Assembly: GCF_026626705.1 (NCBI RefSeq)
Contig: NZ_JAPNKC010000001.1
Coordinates: 1,612,001-1,676,000 of the forward strand
DNA length: 64,000 bases
Source: Pyxidicoccus sp. MSG2
GTDB lineage: Bacteria > Myxococcota > Myxococcia > Myxococcales > Myxococcaceae
Direction of reading: 5' to 3'
A model generated the notes under the pieces. It searched no databases. It was not told where the DNA came from and worked only from the letters and a program-made list of their open reading frames with translations. The translations under genes were made by a program, and so were the position numbers. Positions 24,899 to 38,373 of the stretch are shown here, in pieces. How positions within the stretch are numbered: position 1 is the first letter of the stretch; each line of letters starts with the position of its first letter.

Positions 24899-25240
24899 TC
24901 AGCGCGTGCCCTTGAGGCTGCCCACCGTGAGGCCCGCGGACGTGGGCGCCACGCGGTGCACGCTGTCCGCCGAGGCGCGCGCCAGCGGCGGCGCCCCCGT
25001 GCGGCCCGACGCCGTGGTGGACGTCGGCGCCGCCGCGCGTCCCCCAGCGCCACCGAGCAGCTCCTTGATGCGCTGCCAGCGCACCTTCTCCTCCGCCATG
25101 AGGCGCGTGAGCTCCTCGCGGGCCGCGGCGTCCTGGAGCTCGGCGGCGGCGGCGGCCACCTTGTCCATGAAGGGCAACAGGTAGCCGAAGTCCCTGTCGA
25201 AGGTGCTGGTGGGGTCGCTGGAGCTGGGGTTCTTCGCCAC
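24899..25240 (-). CDS. Hypothetical protein (113 aa)
   Basis: The GTG at 25240 is chosen because AGGAGG lies 6 bases upstream. An upstream in-frame GTG at 25261 has no such site. The protein begins (M)AKNPSSSDPTSTFDRDFGYLLPFMDKV, has an amphipathic helical stretch to about residue 65, and then a Gly/Ala/Thr-rich tail. No transmembrane segment, signal peptide or family motif was recognised. It may be transcribed with the upstream NTF2-like gene on the same strand (58-base gap). Confidence 0.6.
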   Translation of the reverse strand: MAKNPSSSDPTSTFDRDFGYLLPFMDKVAAAAAELQDAAAREELTRLMAEEKVRWQRIKELLGGAGGRAAAPTSTTASGRTGAPPLARASADSVHRVAPTSAGLTVGSLKGTR

Positions 25241-25298
25241 GGCCGTCCTCCTCGTCGTCACGTCACCCTAGCCCAACCCCTCCCGCCCGTGCGGCCTC

Positions 25299-25661
25299 TC
25301 AGCCGTGGTAGACGCGCGAGGCGACAATCCGCCCCCCGCGCACGTCCAGGACTTCCGCCACCGGCATGGGCGGCTCCCCCGGGGCATGGCGCAGGTACTC
25401 CATGAAGACCCGGTCCTGATCCGCGGTGAGGGCCGTCTCCTCGTAGCGAAGGCCGGGCAGCCGGGCGATGGCCTCCCGCCACCACTTCGCCAGCGCCGGG
25501 CGGCCAATCAGCCGGCCTCCCGTCTCCGGGTGGAGCACCCGAATCTTCGGGGAGGTGTGGGTGCAGTCCTCGGCGTAGAGCGCCACCAGGGCGTCCACGT
25601 CGTGGGAATTGAAGGCGTGCAGCCAGGCTCTGGCGAGGGAGAAGTTTTCGGATGCGCTCAT
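25299..25661 (-). CDS. SnoaL-like / NTF2-fold protein
   Basis: This 120-residue protein starts at the ATG at 25661. The pattern ARAWLHAFNSHDVDALVALYAEDC followed by GRPALAKWW and a beta-rich C-terminus is the SnoaL-like NTF2 fold, a cone-shaped alpha+beta barrel used by many small isomerases, hydrolases and ligand-binding proteins. The substrate cannot be read from the sequence. It is divergent from the elongation factor G gene. Confidence 0.8.
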   Translation of the reverse strand: MSASENFSLARAWLHAFNSHDVDALVALYAEDCTHTSPKIRVLHPETGGRLIGRPALAKWWREAIARLPGLRYEETALTADQDRVFMEYLRHAPGEPPMPVAEVLDVRGGRIVASRVYHG

Positions 25662-25750
25662 GGTTAGGAGACCTCGGAAAGCATTGCCCGGTCGATTCCA
25701 GCAGCGACCCGGGCCTCATCTATATAGAAGGTGGGATACACGCCTGGTAG

Positions 25751-25784
25751 GCGGAGGTGGGTGTAGGCAAGCCCACCGTCATGC
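25751..25784. promoter_or_regulatory. Leader region hairpin upstream of EF-G
   Basis: Within the 213-bp gap before EF-G, GGTGGG and CCCACC arms around a 10-base loop form a small hairpin in the predicted 5' leader. AAGGA about 9 bases before the GTG at 25875 is the likely ribosome binding site. No recognisable promoter boxes or known riboswitch were identified. Confidence 0.25.
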
Positions 25785-25874
25785 GGATTTGGCTGGAAAC
25801 TCAGTCCTGTGGGAAGTAAGGGCCCCGCCTGCTCTGTTCCCTCAGGCACTTTTCAAATCAAGAAGGACCGGATC

Positions 25875-27989
<2,115 letters not shown>

Positions 27990-28020
27990 TCCACGCATCC
28001 GCCGCACTCTGGCGGTAAGG

Positions 28021-28059
28021 AAGGCGCTCCTCTTCAATGAGGGGCGCCTTTCGCCTTTT
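28021..28059 (+). terminator. Rho-independent terminator after EF-G
   Basis: A 12-bp stem (28021-28032 with 28039-28050, one G-U pair) around loop TTCAAT is followed by a T-rich tract (TTTCGCCTTTT). It starts 32 bases after the EF-G stop and precedes the Uup GTG start, so it probably separates the two genes. Confidence 0.85.
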
Positions 28060-28075
28060 CGGGAGTCCACACACC

Positions 28076-29995
<1,920 letters not shown>

Positions 29996-30002
29996 CGGGA
30001 CG

Positions 30003-30026
30003 GGGCGCCTCACACGGAAGGCGCCC
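30003..30026. terminator. Hairpin terminator between convergent uup and permease genes
   Basis: GGGCGCCT (30003-30010) and AGGCGCCC (30019-30026) form a perfect 8-bp stem with an 8-base loop in the 45-bp gap between the two converging stop codons, so it can serve both transcripts. Confidence 0.7.
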
Positions 30027-30040
30027 GCCCTGCCCCGCCG

Positions 30041-32515
30041 TCAGTCGTACTTCAGGGCGATGATGGGGTCCACGCGCGAGGCGCGCAGCGCGGGCACCCA
30101 CGTGGCCACCAGCCCCACGCCCAGGAGCAGCAGCGGCGCGGCGCAGAAGGCCAGCGGGTCCAGGGCGCTCACCCCGTGCACCATGCCCTCCACCACGCGC
30201 GTCAGCCCCCACGCGCCCGCGACTCCCAGCACCACGCCCAGGCCCACCGAGCCCAGGCCCTGGAAGAGCACCAGCCGCACCACCTCGCCGCGCGGTGCGC
30301 CCAGCGCCAGCCGCACGCCCATCTCCCGCGTCCGCTGGCTCACCAGGTAGGACAGCACGCCGTAGATGCCGACGGCCGCGAGCACCAGCGCGAGCGCCGC
30401 CATCAACCCCAGCAGCACCATGTTGAAGCGCTCCGAGCCCAGCGAGCGCTCCACGTGGTCCTCCAGCTTCAGCGTCTCCGTCACCGGCTGCTGCGGGTCC
30501 ACCGCCCACAGCTCGCGCTGCACGGACGCCACCAGCGCCGCGTGGGAGCCCCTGGAGCGCACGAGGAGGTGCTGCGGCAGCATGCGGACCAGCATCCGGT
30601 TGAAGCCCGGCACCATCTGCCCCAGCGCGACGTACTGGACGGTGGGCACCTCCTCCGCCAGGCCGTTCTCCCGCACGTCCTTGACGATGCCCACCACCGT
30701 GCGCGGCACCTCGTCCCGGATGCTGGGCACCGTGGGAGCGAACCGCACGCGCTGGCCGATGGGGTCCTCGCCCGGCCAGTACTTGCGCGCCGTCGCCTCG
30801 TTGATGACCACCACCGGCTCCGAGCCCGCCACGTCCGTCTCCGCCAGCAGCCGGCCGCGCACGAGGCCGATGTCCAGCGCCTTGAAGTACCCCGGCGTCA
30901 CCGGGCGGAACTGCCCACCGCCCAGGCCGGGCCCGTCCATGCGCCCCTCGAACTTGCCATCAATCGAGAACTGCATGCCGGGGCCCAGGCCCATGGGCAG
31001 CGCCGACGAGAAGCCCACCGCCTCCACGCCCGGCAGCGCCGACACCCGCTCCACCACCTGTTTCGAGAAGCGCTCCAGCTCGGCGGGCTCGGCGTAGCGC
31101 GCCTCCGGCAGGGACAGCTTCAGCACGTGGACGTCGTGCGCGTCGAACCCCGGGGCCGTGTGGCTCAGCGACGCGAAGCCGCGGATGAGCAGCGCCGCGC
31201 CCACCAGCAGCACCACGGCCAGCGCCACCTGCCCCACCACCAGGAGCCGCCGCGTCCGCCCGCCCCCGCGGCCCGCGGTGGCCCGCTGCGCCCCTTCGCG
31301 CAGCGCCGTCTGCAGGTCCGGACTCGACGCGTGCCACGCGGGCAGCAGGCCGAACAGCAGGCCCGTCACCACCGACGCGCCCAGCGTGAAGAGCAGCACC
31401 GCGCCGTTGACCCCCACCGCCGCGCTCCCCAGCCCGCCGCTCCCCGACACGGCCGCCGCCGCCGGAGCCAGCACCAGCAGCGCGGGCAGCGCCGCCGAGG
31501 CCAGCAACAGCCCGAGCCCTCCCCCCGCCAGCGACAGCAGCAGGCTCTCCGTGAGGAGCTGGCGCACCAGCCTTCCCGGCGCCGCGCCCAGGGCGGCACG
31601 CACCACCAGCTCCCGCTGCCGCGCCGCCGCCCGCGCGAGCTGGAGGTTGGCCAGGTTGACGCACGCGATGAGCAGCACCAGGGCCACCGCTCCCAGCAGC
31701 ACCCAGAGCGCCAGCCGCAAGTCACCGGCGAGAAACGCGCGCAGGTCCTCCGCGTGGAAGAGCTCCTTCTCGTCGATGAGGAGCGGCTTCTCGGCGCGCA
31801 GCCGGCCGCTGAACGTCTTCAGGGCCGCGTCCACCGAATCGGGCGACAGGCCCGCCTTCAGCCGCGCGGTGATGAAGAGGTAGTTGGAGTCGTCCTCGTT
31901 GGTGAGGTCCAGCTGCAGCGGCGTCCACAGCTGCACGCCTTGCGGGTACTGGAAGCTCGCGGGCGCCACGCCCACCACGGTGTAGGGCTGGTCGTTCAGC
32001 GTGAGTGACTTGCCGATGACGTCCGCGGCCCCACCGAAGCGGCGCTGCCAGAACCCGTGACTGATGACCACCGCGTGGCCGCCACCCGGCACGTCCTCCT
32101 CCGGCAGGAAGCCGCGGCCCAGCGCCGGCCTCACGCCGAAGGTGTCGAAGAACGTCCCCGTCACGCGCACGCCGGACATCCGCTCCGGCATTCCGTCTCC
32201 CACCAGGTTGAAGCCGCTGGGGAGCACCTCGTAGGCGGTGACGTGCGAGAAGAGGGCGGACTCACCGGACAGCAGCGTGTAGTGCGCAACGCTCTGCGAC
32301 GGGCTCTCGTCCCCCAGCTCCCGGCGGATGAGCTGCACCAGTTGCTCCGACTCTGGATACGGCAACGGGCGCAGCAGCACCCCGTGCACGACGCTGAAGA
32401 TGGCGGTGTTCGCCCCGATGGCCAGGGCGAGCGTCAGCACGGAGACGAGCGTGAAGCTCCGGTTCTTGAGCAACAACCGGAGCGAGAAGCGGAGGTCATC
32501 GACCAGCACGGACAC
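30041..32515 (-). CDS. ABC transporter permease, ADOP/MacB-like duplicated permease
   Basis: This 824-residue protein starts at GTG (32515), which has AAGGGG 7 bases upstream; a longer in-frame start at 32563 is less well placed. The first about 20 residues read [19 protein letters not shown], then a hydrophobic helix (about 23-45), a MacB-type periplasmic domain, an FtsX domain of three helices (about 270-390), a fourth crossing, a second periplasmic domain and a second FtsX domain at the C-terminus. This duplicated MacB-FtsX layout without an ATPase is the 'acidobacterial duplicated orphan permease' family. No ATPase gene is adjacent. The substrate is unknown; efflux or a mechanotransmission role is possible. 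Confidence 0.88.
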   Translation of the reverse strand: MSVLVDDLRFSLRLLLKNRSFTLVSVLTLALAIGANTAIFSVVHGVLLRPLPYPESEQLVQLIRRELGDESPSQSVAHYTLLSGESALFSHVTAYEVLPSGFNLVGDGMPERMSGVRVTGTFFDTFGVRPALGRGFLPEEDVPGGGHAVVISHGFWQRRFGGAADVIGKSLTLNDQPYTVVGVAPASFQYPQGVQLWTPLQLDLTNEDDSNYLFITARLKAGLSPDSVDAALKTFSGRLRAEKPLLIDEKELFHAEDLRAFLAGDLRLALWVLLGAVALVLLIACVNLANLQLARAAARQRELVVRAALGAAPGRLVRQLLTESLLLSLAGGGLGLLLASAALPALLVLAPAAAAVSGSGGLGSAAVGVNGAVLLFTLGASVVTGLLFGLLPAWHASSPDLQTALREGAQRATAGRGGGRTRRLLVVGQVALAVVLLVGAALLIRGFASLSHTAPGFDAHDVHVLKLSLPEARYAEPAELERFSKQVVERVSALPGVEAVGFSSALPMGLGPGMQFSIDGKFEGRMDGPGLGGGQFRPVTPGYFKALDIGLVRGRLLAETDVAGSEPVVVINEATARKYWPGEDPIGQRVRFAPTVPSIRDEVPRTVVGIVKDVRENGLAEEVPTVQYVALGQMVPGFNRMLVRMLPQHLLVRSRGSHAALVASVQRELWAVDPQQPVTETLKLEDHVERSLGSERFNMVLLGLMAALALVLAAVGIYGVLSYLVSQRTREMGVRLALGAPRGEVVRLVLFQGLGSVGLGVVLGVAGAWGLTRVVEGMVHGVSALDPLAFCAAPLLLLGVGLVATWVPALRASRVDPIIALKYD

Positions 32516-32781
32516 GGGCACACCCCTTGCGGTGTCTGCCGTACGGACCGCACGTGCGGCCATTGCACCCGCCGTCGCGGCGCCTCCTGGAAATGGACTT
32601 CACTGCAAGCCAGGGAGAATCGGGACGGGGCGCGCGTCAAGGAGGCTGCTGCAACTGGCAGGCAATAGTTTCCGTATAGGGGCGAAATAGCAGTGCGCTT
32701 GCACTCCAATTCCAAGCATGCGACTTCTCCAAGGTTTCGGGGCCGCTCTCTTCGCGCTGACATTCATTGTAAGGAGTCGTC

Positions 32782-33696
32782 GTGCCTTCCCGGCCTTCGC
32801 TCGCCCTGCTGTCCGCTGTGTCGTCCCTCGCTTTGCTCCTCGGCCCCGCCTCCGCGCAGGCACAGGACGCGCGGCTGCCCCACTTCAATCTCCAGCGGCT
32901 GGAGCTGGACCCGGCGGCGCTGGGTTCACTGATGGTGGGTACCGGTCGCACGCTCCCGCAGGGCATGCTGCGCGTGGCGGTGCAGGGCCACTACGAGAAC
33001 CTGCCCTTCCACTTCCAGACGCGCTGGGAGCCGGCCGGCGGCACGGGGCTGGTGGAGAACCGCTTCACCATGGACCTGACGGCCGCCTTCGGCGTGCTGC
33101 CGTGGCTCCAGGTAGCGGCGGAGGTGCCCTACATCGTCCAGCAGGGCGGCAAGCCCCATATGGGCGTGTCGCCTCCCGCGGGCCAGGGAATGGGGACGCC
33201 CTGGGTGGGCGCGCGTGCCGCCCTGCTGCGCCAGGACTTCGGCCTCCAGGTGGCGGCGGACGTCAGCGCCGCGGTGCCGGTGGGCAGCGTGGAATTGCTG
33301 GCGCGTGATGACTACGCGGTCCACCCGAAGCTCCAGCTCGGCTTCCTGGCCGAGGGCTGGCAGGTGGGCGCCGAGGCGGGCGTGCTGCTGCGCGAGAAGC
33401 GTGACCTGGGCCCGCTGTCCGGTGAGTCGAAGGACGTCATCGGCAACGAGCTGCGGCTGGCGGGCACCGTGACGTCCCGCGCCGGCGAGTCCACGCGCGG
33501 CGAGGTGAGCGTGCTGGTGGGCGTGCCGCTGCAGGGAGGCCGCGTGGGTGCCGAGCTGCTGCTGGCCATCCGCAAGCACGCCCTGTCCTTCATGGACCTC
33601 TACGTCATGGGCGGGCCGGGCGTCGGCGCCGGCCTGGACACGCCCACCTTCCGCTTCGTCGGAGGCGTGTCCTTCGCGACGTCCAAGGTGGACTGA
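32782..33696 (+). CDS. Outer-membrane beta-barrel protein
   Basis: This 304-residue protein starts at GTG (32782) with AAGGAG 5 bases upstream. The signal peptide ends ASAQAQ. The rest is Gly-rich alternating beta-strand sequence (for example MLRVAVQGHYENLPFHF, LQVAAEVPYIV, WQVGAEAGVLL) ending in FRFVGGVSFA, a typical barrel closing strand. It resembles the N-terminal barrel of large myxobacterial OmpA-family proteins, but the Ca-binding repeats and OmpA peptidoglycan-binding domain are absent. It may be a stand-alone barrel or a shortened version. A perfect hairpin overlaps its stop codon. Confidence 0.75.
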   Translation: MPSRPSLALLSAVSSLALLLGPASAQAQDARLPHFNLQRLELDPAALGSLMVGTGRTLPQGMLRVAVQGHYENLPFHFQTRWEPAGGTGLVENRFTMDLTAAFGVLPWLQVAAEVPYIVQQGGKPHMGVSPPAGQGMGTPWVGARAALLRQDFGLQVAADVSAAVPVGSVELLARDDYAVHPKLQLGFLAEGWQVGAEAGVLLREKRDLGPLSGESKDVIGNELRLAGTVTSRAGESTRGEVSVLVGVPLQGGRVGAELLLAIRKHALSFMDLYVMGGPGVGAGLDTPTFRFVGGVSFATSKVD

Positions 33697-33725
33697 GGAC
33701 TCAGTCCACTCGCAAGGTGGACTGA
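33684..33725. terminator. Hairpin at the 3' end of the barrel gene, flanked by a 13-bp direct repeat
   Basis: GTGGACTGA (33688-33696) and TCAGTCCAC (33701-33709) form a perfect 9-bp stem with a 4-base loop that includes the stop codon. CAAGGTGGACTGA occurs at 33684-33696 and again at 33713-33725. The hairpin sits between two convergent genes and is a plausible bidirectional terminator. Confidence 0.6.
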
Positions 33726-33727
33726 AG

Positions 33728-35623
33728 CTACTTCGGCATCACCCCGAAGGCCTTGGCCATCGCGAGGCCGATGCCCAACAGACTCTCTCCGGCGATGAAG
33801 CCCGAGGACACCGGCAGCACCATGTCCTCGGCCAGCTTCGGCTTCGCGCGGCGCAGGCCCTCCGCGAGGGCCGAGCCGATGAAGAAGGCGATGGAGCTGG
33901 AGCCGGGGATGACGATGGCCAGGCCGAAGCCCGCGGCGGACGGCACGTAGGCCTTCGCCTTCGCCGGGGCGAACTTCTCCAGCAGCACCAGGAGGATGCC
34001 CAGCGTCGCGCCGCACAGCGCGCCCATGCGGGCCGTCTGCGGCAGCGCGGACACGCCCGAGGCCAGCAGCTTCGACACGCCGGCCCACACCATGGACGCG
34101 GGCGCGGGGAACTCCTCCGTGCCCAGCACGTCCGCGCTGGGCACCAGGATGCGGAACACCGGCACCACCACCGCCGCGCCCGCCACCACGCCGAACAACT
34201 GCGCCACGAACTGCTGGCGCGGGTTGGCGCCCAGGAGCCACCCGGACTTCAAGTCGGTCAGCAGGTCCGCCGAGTGCAGCCCCACGCCGCCCGTGGCGTT
34301 GGCGCTCATCACGTTGGCGGGGATGTTGCCCGGCGCCAGGCCGCCGAAGATGAGCTGGGTGACGGGGCCCAGCGCCTTGGTGGGCGTGGTGTCCGTCTCG
34401 CCCGTCACGCGGCTGGCGATGACGCCCATGACCACGGCCAGCGGCATGGCCAGCACACCGGCCCACCACGGAATCTGGAAGAGGTACGCCATCAGGAAGA
34501 TGGCGATGGGCCCCAGCACCGCGAAGCCCAGGGGGAACCAGGACGGCGGGCACTCGATGCCGGCCAGCGGGTCCTGCTCGTCCTGCGCGCTCTTGCCGCC
34601 GAACAGGCCGGACAGCGCCTTGAAGGAACGCGCCACGCTGCGCCACTGGAAGGCGAAGGACAGGAGGCCCGAGGACACCAGCACCGCCGAGCCCGTCCAC
34701 ACCATCCAGCTGTTGATGGCCTTGTACGTCACCTCGGGGATGGCGCCCTGGCTCACCATGGCCGGCGCGAGGAAGCCGTACGTGAGCACCGCGCCCAGCA
34801 GCATGGACCAGCCCGTCTTGAAGCTCACCAGCGCGCCCGCACCCACCAGCAGCAGGCTGAAGTCGAACGACAGCGACCAGGCCGAGGCCTTCTTCCCCAG
34901 CATCGTGAAGGGCAGGCTCACCTTGTCCGGGATGTTGGTCAGCCACGTGAAGCGCGCGTCCCGGATGAAGACGAGCGCCGCGCCCACCAGCCCCGACAGG
35001 CCCAGCAGCCGCGACTTGCGGCGGGCCACCTCGCCATGGCCGTGCAGCGCGCGGATGGTCTCCGCGGTGGCCGTGCCGGTGGGGAACGGCAGCGCCTCGA
35101 TGTTGATGAGCTGGCGCTTGATGGGGATGGCCGCGAAGACGCCCAGCGCGGAGATGACGGCGAACCACACCATCAGCCAGCCCGGCGACGGCAGCGTGCC
35201 GGTGAGCATCAGCAGCGCGGGCACCGCCGCCATGTTGCCGCCGCCCGTCATGTAGCCGGCGGCCGAGGCCACCGAGCCCATGGCGTTGTTCTCCAGGTCG
35301 GTGAACTCCTTCCTCAAGAGCCGCAGGGAGCGCAGCGTGCCGAACACCGCGAAGGCCAGGATGCAGGCCGTAATCGTGACGCCCAGGCTCCAGCCCGTCT
35401 TGAGGATGACGTACAGGTTGGACAGGCACATCACCGCGCCGATGAGCATGCCCGCGATGACGGCGCGCACGGTGAGCTGGCGGCTGCCGCCCTGGTAGAC
35501 GTGCTCGAGCCAGTAGCGCTCCGGGTCCTTCTCCGCGGACGCCCCCGGGTCGCCGTGCGGCGGCGTGTCGGACGGGTGGATGCGCAGCTCGCTCGGGGAC
35601 GGAGACGGTGAGGAGGGACTCAT
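33728..35623 (-). CDS. OPT family oligopeptide transporter
   Basis: This 631-residue protein has about 14 hydrophobic helices after a 45-residue Ser/Pro-rich cytoplasmic N-terminus. LTVRAVIAGMLIGAVMCLSNLYVILKTG is the first helix, and the loops and helices (EALPFPTGTATAETIRAL, SSIAFFIGSAL, FIAGESLLGIGLA) match the prokaryotic OPT family, which imports oligopeptides or metal-chelate conjugates across the inner membrane by proton symport. The ATG at 35623 is used. It is monocistronic by context: convergent with the barrel gene and followed upstream by the slyD gene in the same direction after about 110 bases. Confidence 0.9.
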   Translation of the reverse strand: MSPSSPSPSPSELRIHPSDTPPHGDPGASAEKDPERYWLEHVYQGGSRQLTVRAVIAGMLIGAVMCLSNLYVILKTGWSLGVTITACILAFAVFGTLRSLRLLRKEFTDLENNAMGSVASAAGYMTGGGNMAAVPALLMLTGTLPSPGWLMVWFAVISALGVFAAIPIKRQLINIEALPFPTGTATAETIRALHGHGEVARRKSRLLGLSGLVGAALVFIRDARFTWLTNIPDKVSLPFTMLGKKASAWSLSFDFSLLLVGAGALVSFKTGWSMLLGAVLTYGFLAPAMVSQGAIPEVTYKAINSWMVWTGSAVLVSSGLLSFAFQWRSVARSFKALSGLFGGKSAQDEQDPLAGIECPPSWFPLGFAVLGPIAIFLMAYLFQIPWWAGVLAMPLAVVMGVIASRVTGETDTTPTKALGPVTQLIFGGLAPGNIPANVMSANATGGVGLHSADLLTDLKSGWLLGANPRQQFVAQLFGVVAGAAVVVPVFRILVPSADVLGTEEFPAPASMVWAGVSKLLASGVSALPQTARMGALCGATLGILLVLLEKFAPAKAKAYVPSAAGFGLAIVIPGSSSIAFFIGSALAEGLRRAKPKLAEDMVLPVSSGFIAGESLLGIGLAMAKAFGVMPK

Positions 35624-35734
35624 TGGGGCCGCGACGATAGTGCACCGCCCCCGGCCCCGCGAAATGCTTGTTCCACTCGAAGGGTGGGGCCGGACGCCCC
35701 CACCCCGCGAGTGGCCGCGATGCGTCAGCGCGTC

Positions 35735-36220
35735 TCAGCCGTGGTCATGGCCCCCCGCGCCATGGACGTGGCCGTGGGTGAGCTCTTCCTGCGTGGCCGT
35801 GCGCACCTCGCGCACGGTGACGTCGAAGTGGAGCGTCTTGCCGGCCAGCGGGTGGTTGAGGTCCACGACGACGGCGTCCTGGCGCACCTCCTGGATGCGC
35901 AGGGGGATGTCGCCCTGGTCCGTCTGCGCCATCAGCGTCTGCCCGGGCTGCGGGTTGAAGCCGGGAGGCAGCATGTTGCGCGGGACGGTGCGCACGCCTT
36001 CCGGGTCGTGCTCGCCGTAGCCCTGGCCGGGGGACACCACCACCTGCTTGCTCTCGCCAGCGGACATGCCTTCGATGGCGCCCTCCAGGCCCGGGACAAT
36101 CTGCTTGTGGCCGTGCAGGTAGGCGAGCGGCTGTCCGGGCGCGCTCTGGTCGATGACCTGCTCATCTCCCAGGTGCAGCCGGTACTCCAGCGAGACGACG
36201 GAATCCTTGGCGACCCTCAT
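35735..36220 (-). CDS. slyD: FKBP-type peptidyl-prolyl isomerase, SlyD-like
   Basis: This 161-residue protein starts at ATG 36220, 5 bases after AAGGAG. The FKBP fold with the IF (insert-in-flap) domain is visible: VVSLEYRLHLGDEQVIDQ, IVPGLEGAIEGM, VPRNMLPPGF and DLNHPLAGKTLHFDVTV match the SlyD pattern. The tail THGHVHGAGGHDHG is a short His-rich metal-binding segment; the longer E. coli SlyD tail binds nickel. It acts as a cytoplasmic folding chaperone and isomerase. It follows the dicarboxylate symporter gene on the same strand by 70 bases. Confidence 0.92.
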   Translation of the reverse strand: MRVAKDSVVSLEYRLHLGDEQVIDQSAPGQPLAYLHGHKQIVPGLEGAIEGMSAGESKQVVVSPGQGYGEHDPEGVRTVPRNMLPPGFNPQPGQTLMAQTDQGDIPLRIQEVRQDAVVVDLNHPLAGKTLHFDVTVREVRTATQEELTHGHVHGAGGHDHG

Positions 36221-36290
36221 GCGGGCTCCTTGGCGGTTGCTGCGGGGTAACTGCTCTCGTGGTGAAGGATGGGCTGCGAAATGCCGGGTG

Positions 36291-37631
36291 TCAGGACGCG
36301 GAAGGGTCTGCCGCCCCCTCTCCGGCCGGGCGGTCGAGCGGCTCCCCCCGCGCGACGTACACCGCGGCCGCGAGGTCCCCGGTGACGTTGAGGGTGGTGC
36401 GGCACATGTCCAGGAAGCGGTCCACGCCGAGGATGAGGCCCAGCCCCTCCACCGGAATCTTGAACATGCCCAGAATCATCGCGATGACGGGGATGGAGCC
36501 CGCGGGCACGCCCGCGGTGCCGATGCCCGCCAGGATGCAGATGAACATGATGAGCCCCTGGTCCGGCAGGCTGAGCGGCACGCCGTAGACCTGGGCGAGG
36601 AAGAGCACGGTGACGCCCTCGAAGAGCGCCGTGCCGTTCTGGTTCATGGCCGAGCCCGCGGTGAGCACGAAGCGGGACACGTTGCGCGGCAGCTTGAGGT
36701 TCTCCTCGGCCACCTTGAGCGCGGTGGGCAGCGTGGCGCTGGAGGACGCCGTGGAGAAGGCGGTCGCCATCACCAGCCGGATGTCGCGGAAGAACTGGAG
36801 CGGGTTGCGCCCGCCCAGGAAGCGCACCGACAGCGAGTAGACGACGAACATGTGGATGCCCAGCGCCAGCAGCACCGTGGCCACGTACGCGGCGAGCTGC
36901 GCCAGGATGCCCAGCCCCAGCCGGGCCGTCATCGCGTACAGCAGCGCGGCCACGCCGAAGGGCGCCAGCCGCAGCACGCCGTCGATGAGCTTCATCATCA
37001 CGTCGTAGAGGCCCTGGATGATTTCCTTCAGCCGCAGGGCGGGCTCGCCCTGGGTGAGCGCCAGGCCCATGCCGAAGATGAGCGAGAAGACGATGAGGCC
37101 GATGAAGTCCCCCTCGGCGGCGGCCTTGAGGGGGTTGGTGGGCACCATGGAGACGAGCACCGCGCCGAACGACGTGGCCTCCGGCGGCGGGGCCGCCTTC
37201 ACCGTGGCGGCCCCCCGGGCCAGGGCGCGCGCCTCGTCACTGAGGCCGGCGCCCGGCTGGACCGCGTTGACGAGCAGCAGGCCGATGAGGACGGAGATGG
37301 CGGAGAAGACGATGGTGTAGCCCAGCGTGCGCGCGCCCAGCCGGCCCACCTGCTTCAAGTCGAGCTCCGCCACGCCCACGACGAGCGCGGAGAAGAGCAT
37401 GGGCACCACGAGCATGAGGAGCAGGCGGATGAATATCTGCCCCAGGGGCGAGGCCACGTTGTCCACGGTCCACGGCAGCCACGGCGCGTGCTGGGCGATG
37501 ACGTCGGCGGGGACCGGCCCCTCGGCGATGCCGGCCGCCTTCCGGGCGATGGCGGTGGCGACGGCGTTGACGGTGAGGCCCGTCACCGCGCCAGCGACAA
37601 TGCCGATGAGCATCTTCTGGTGCGCCTTCAT
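36291..37631 (-). CDS. Dicarboxylate/amino acid:cation symporter (DAACS family)
   Basis: This 446-residue protein has the GltP/DctA fold of eight helices and two hairpin loops. Motifs visible are the Ser-rich hairpin ASSSATLPT, the NMDGT-equivalent NQNGTALFEG, AGVPAGSIPV in hairpin 2 and DRFLDMCRTTLNVTGD in helix 8. The Asp and Asn/Thr residues of helix 8 bind the substrate amino group in glutamate/aspartate carriers; Arg before TT suggests an acidic amino acid or C4-dicarboxylate. It imports by cation symport across the inner membrane. The ATG at 37631 fits the family N-terminus. Confidence 0.9.
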   Translation of the reverse strand: MKAHQKMLIGIVAGAVTGLTVNAVATAIARKAAGIAEGPVPADVIAQHAPWLPWTVDNVASPLGQIFIRLLLMLVVPMLFSALVVGVAELDLKQVGRLGARTLGYTIVFSAISVLIGLLLVNAVQPGAGLSDEARALARGAATVKAAPPPEATSFGAVLVSMVPTNPLKAAAEGDFIGLIVFSLIFGMGLALTQGEPALRLKEIIQGLYDVMMKLIDGVLRLAPFGVAALLYAMTARLGLGILAQLAAYVATVLLALGIHMFVVYSLSVRFLGGRNPLQFFRDIRLVMATAFSTASSSATLPTALKVAEENLKLPRNVSRFVLTAGSAMNQNGTALFEGVTVLFLAQVYGVPLSLPDQGLIMFICILAGIGTAGVPAGSIPVIAMILGMFKIPVEGLGLILGVDRFLDMCRTTLNVTGDLAAAVYVARGEPLDRPAGEGAADPSAS

Positions 37632-37719
37632 CCGGTGTCTCCGCGCCCTCCGTCCGGAGGGGAATGGGCCGCGCAGCCTAGCGGCAAAGGAAGGTGGCGC
37701 CCACCCTGGCGGTGGGACA

Positions 37720-38373
37720 ATGCTCGGTGGACCCGTGGAAACCCTCGTCCAGCTCACCGAAGGCGCCGTGCCCGCTCCCCTCTTCCGCCGCCTGCTGCGG
37801 TGCGTGGGAGCCCTGGGCACCGAGCGCCTGCGTCAGACGTACCAGACCACCTTCTGGTACGACTTCGGCCCCCCCGCCAACGTGGTGGAGGAGGTCATCC
37901 TCTCGCTGCACCCGAAGGTGACGGGCCGACGGCGCATCGCCGGCGTGGAGTGGTGGCTGTCGCGCATGTACCCCACCGACGTGCGCGTGGACTTCCACCA
38001 GGACCGGGACGAGAAGCTGGCGCTGCGCACGGGGGAATTGGTGCACCCGCGCATCTCCTCGGTGCTGTTCCTCAACCGCGTGCGCGGGGGCGCGCTGGTG
38101 GTGACGCGTGAGAAGCCCGAGGCGGACAACCCCTCGCTGGCCCCGGCGCGGCTGGACACCGCGGACCTGGTGGCGCCGCGTCCCAACCGGCTGGTGCGCT
38201 TCGACGGGACGCTGACGCACGGCGTGCTGGACGCGGAGAACCGCATCCCGGACGGGAAGCTGCCGGGGCGCTCACGGCAGCGGCGCACGCTGGTGATGAA
38301 CTGGTGGGGGCACAGGCCCACGGACATTCCCGCGTGGGCCCAGACGCGGCTCTATCGGGCGCTGGCGCGCTGA
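37720..38373 (+). CDS. 2OG-Fe(II) oxygenase-like protein
   Basis: This 217-residue protein has the order of iron and oxoglutarate ligands expected for a double-stranded beta-helix dioxygenase: H93-x-D95 in VDFHQDRD, distal H167 in GTLTHGVLD, and an Arg (188 or 189) in RRTLVMNWW. The substrate is unknown; proline-hydroxylase-like family members act on proteins or small molecules. A GTG 14 bases further (37734) is an alternative start. Its 3' end overlaps the convergent DNA methyltransferase gene by 22 bases. Confidence 0.65.
   Translation: MLGGPVETLVQLTEGAVPAPLFRRLLRCVGALGTERLRQTYQTTFWYDFGPPANVVEEVILSLHPKVTGRRRIAGVEWWLSRMYPTDVRVDFHQDRDEKLALRTGELVHPRISSVLFLNRVRGGALVVTREKPEADNPSLAPARLDTADLVAPRPNRLVRFDGTLTHGVLDAENRIPDGKLPGRSRQRRTLVMNWWGHRPTDIPAWAQTRLYRALAR

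Noticed and set aside
33684..33725. 13-bp direct repeat CAAGGTGGACTGA as a possible attachment site or transposition scar
   Set aside because: Only a hairpin lies between the copies; there is no integrase, transposase or inserted sequence, so a duplicated gene end or terminator is simpler.
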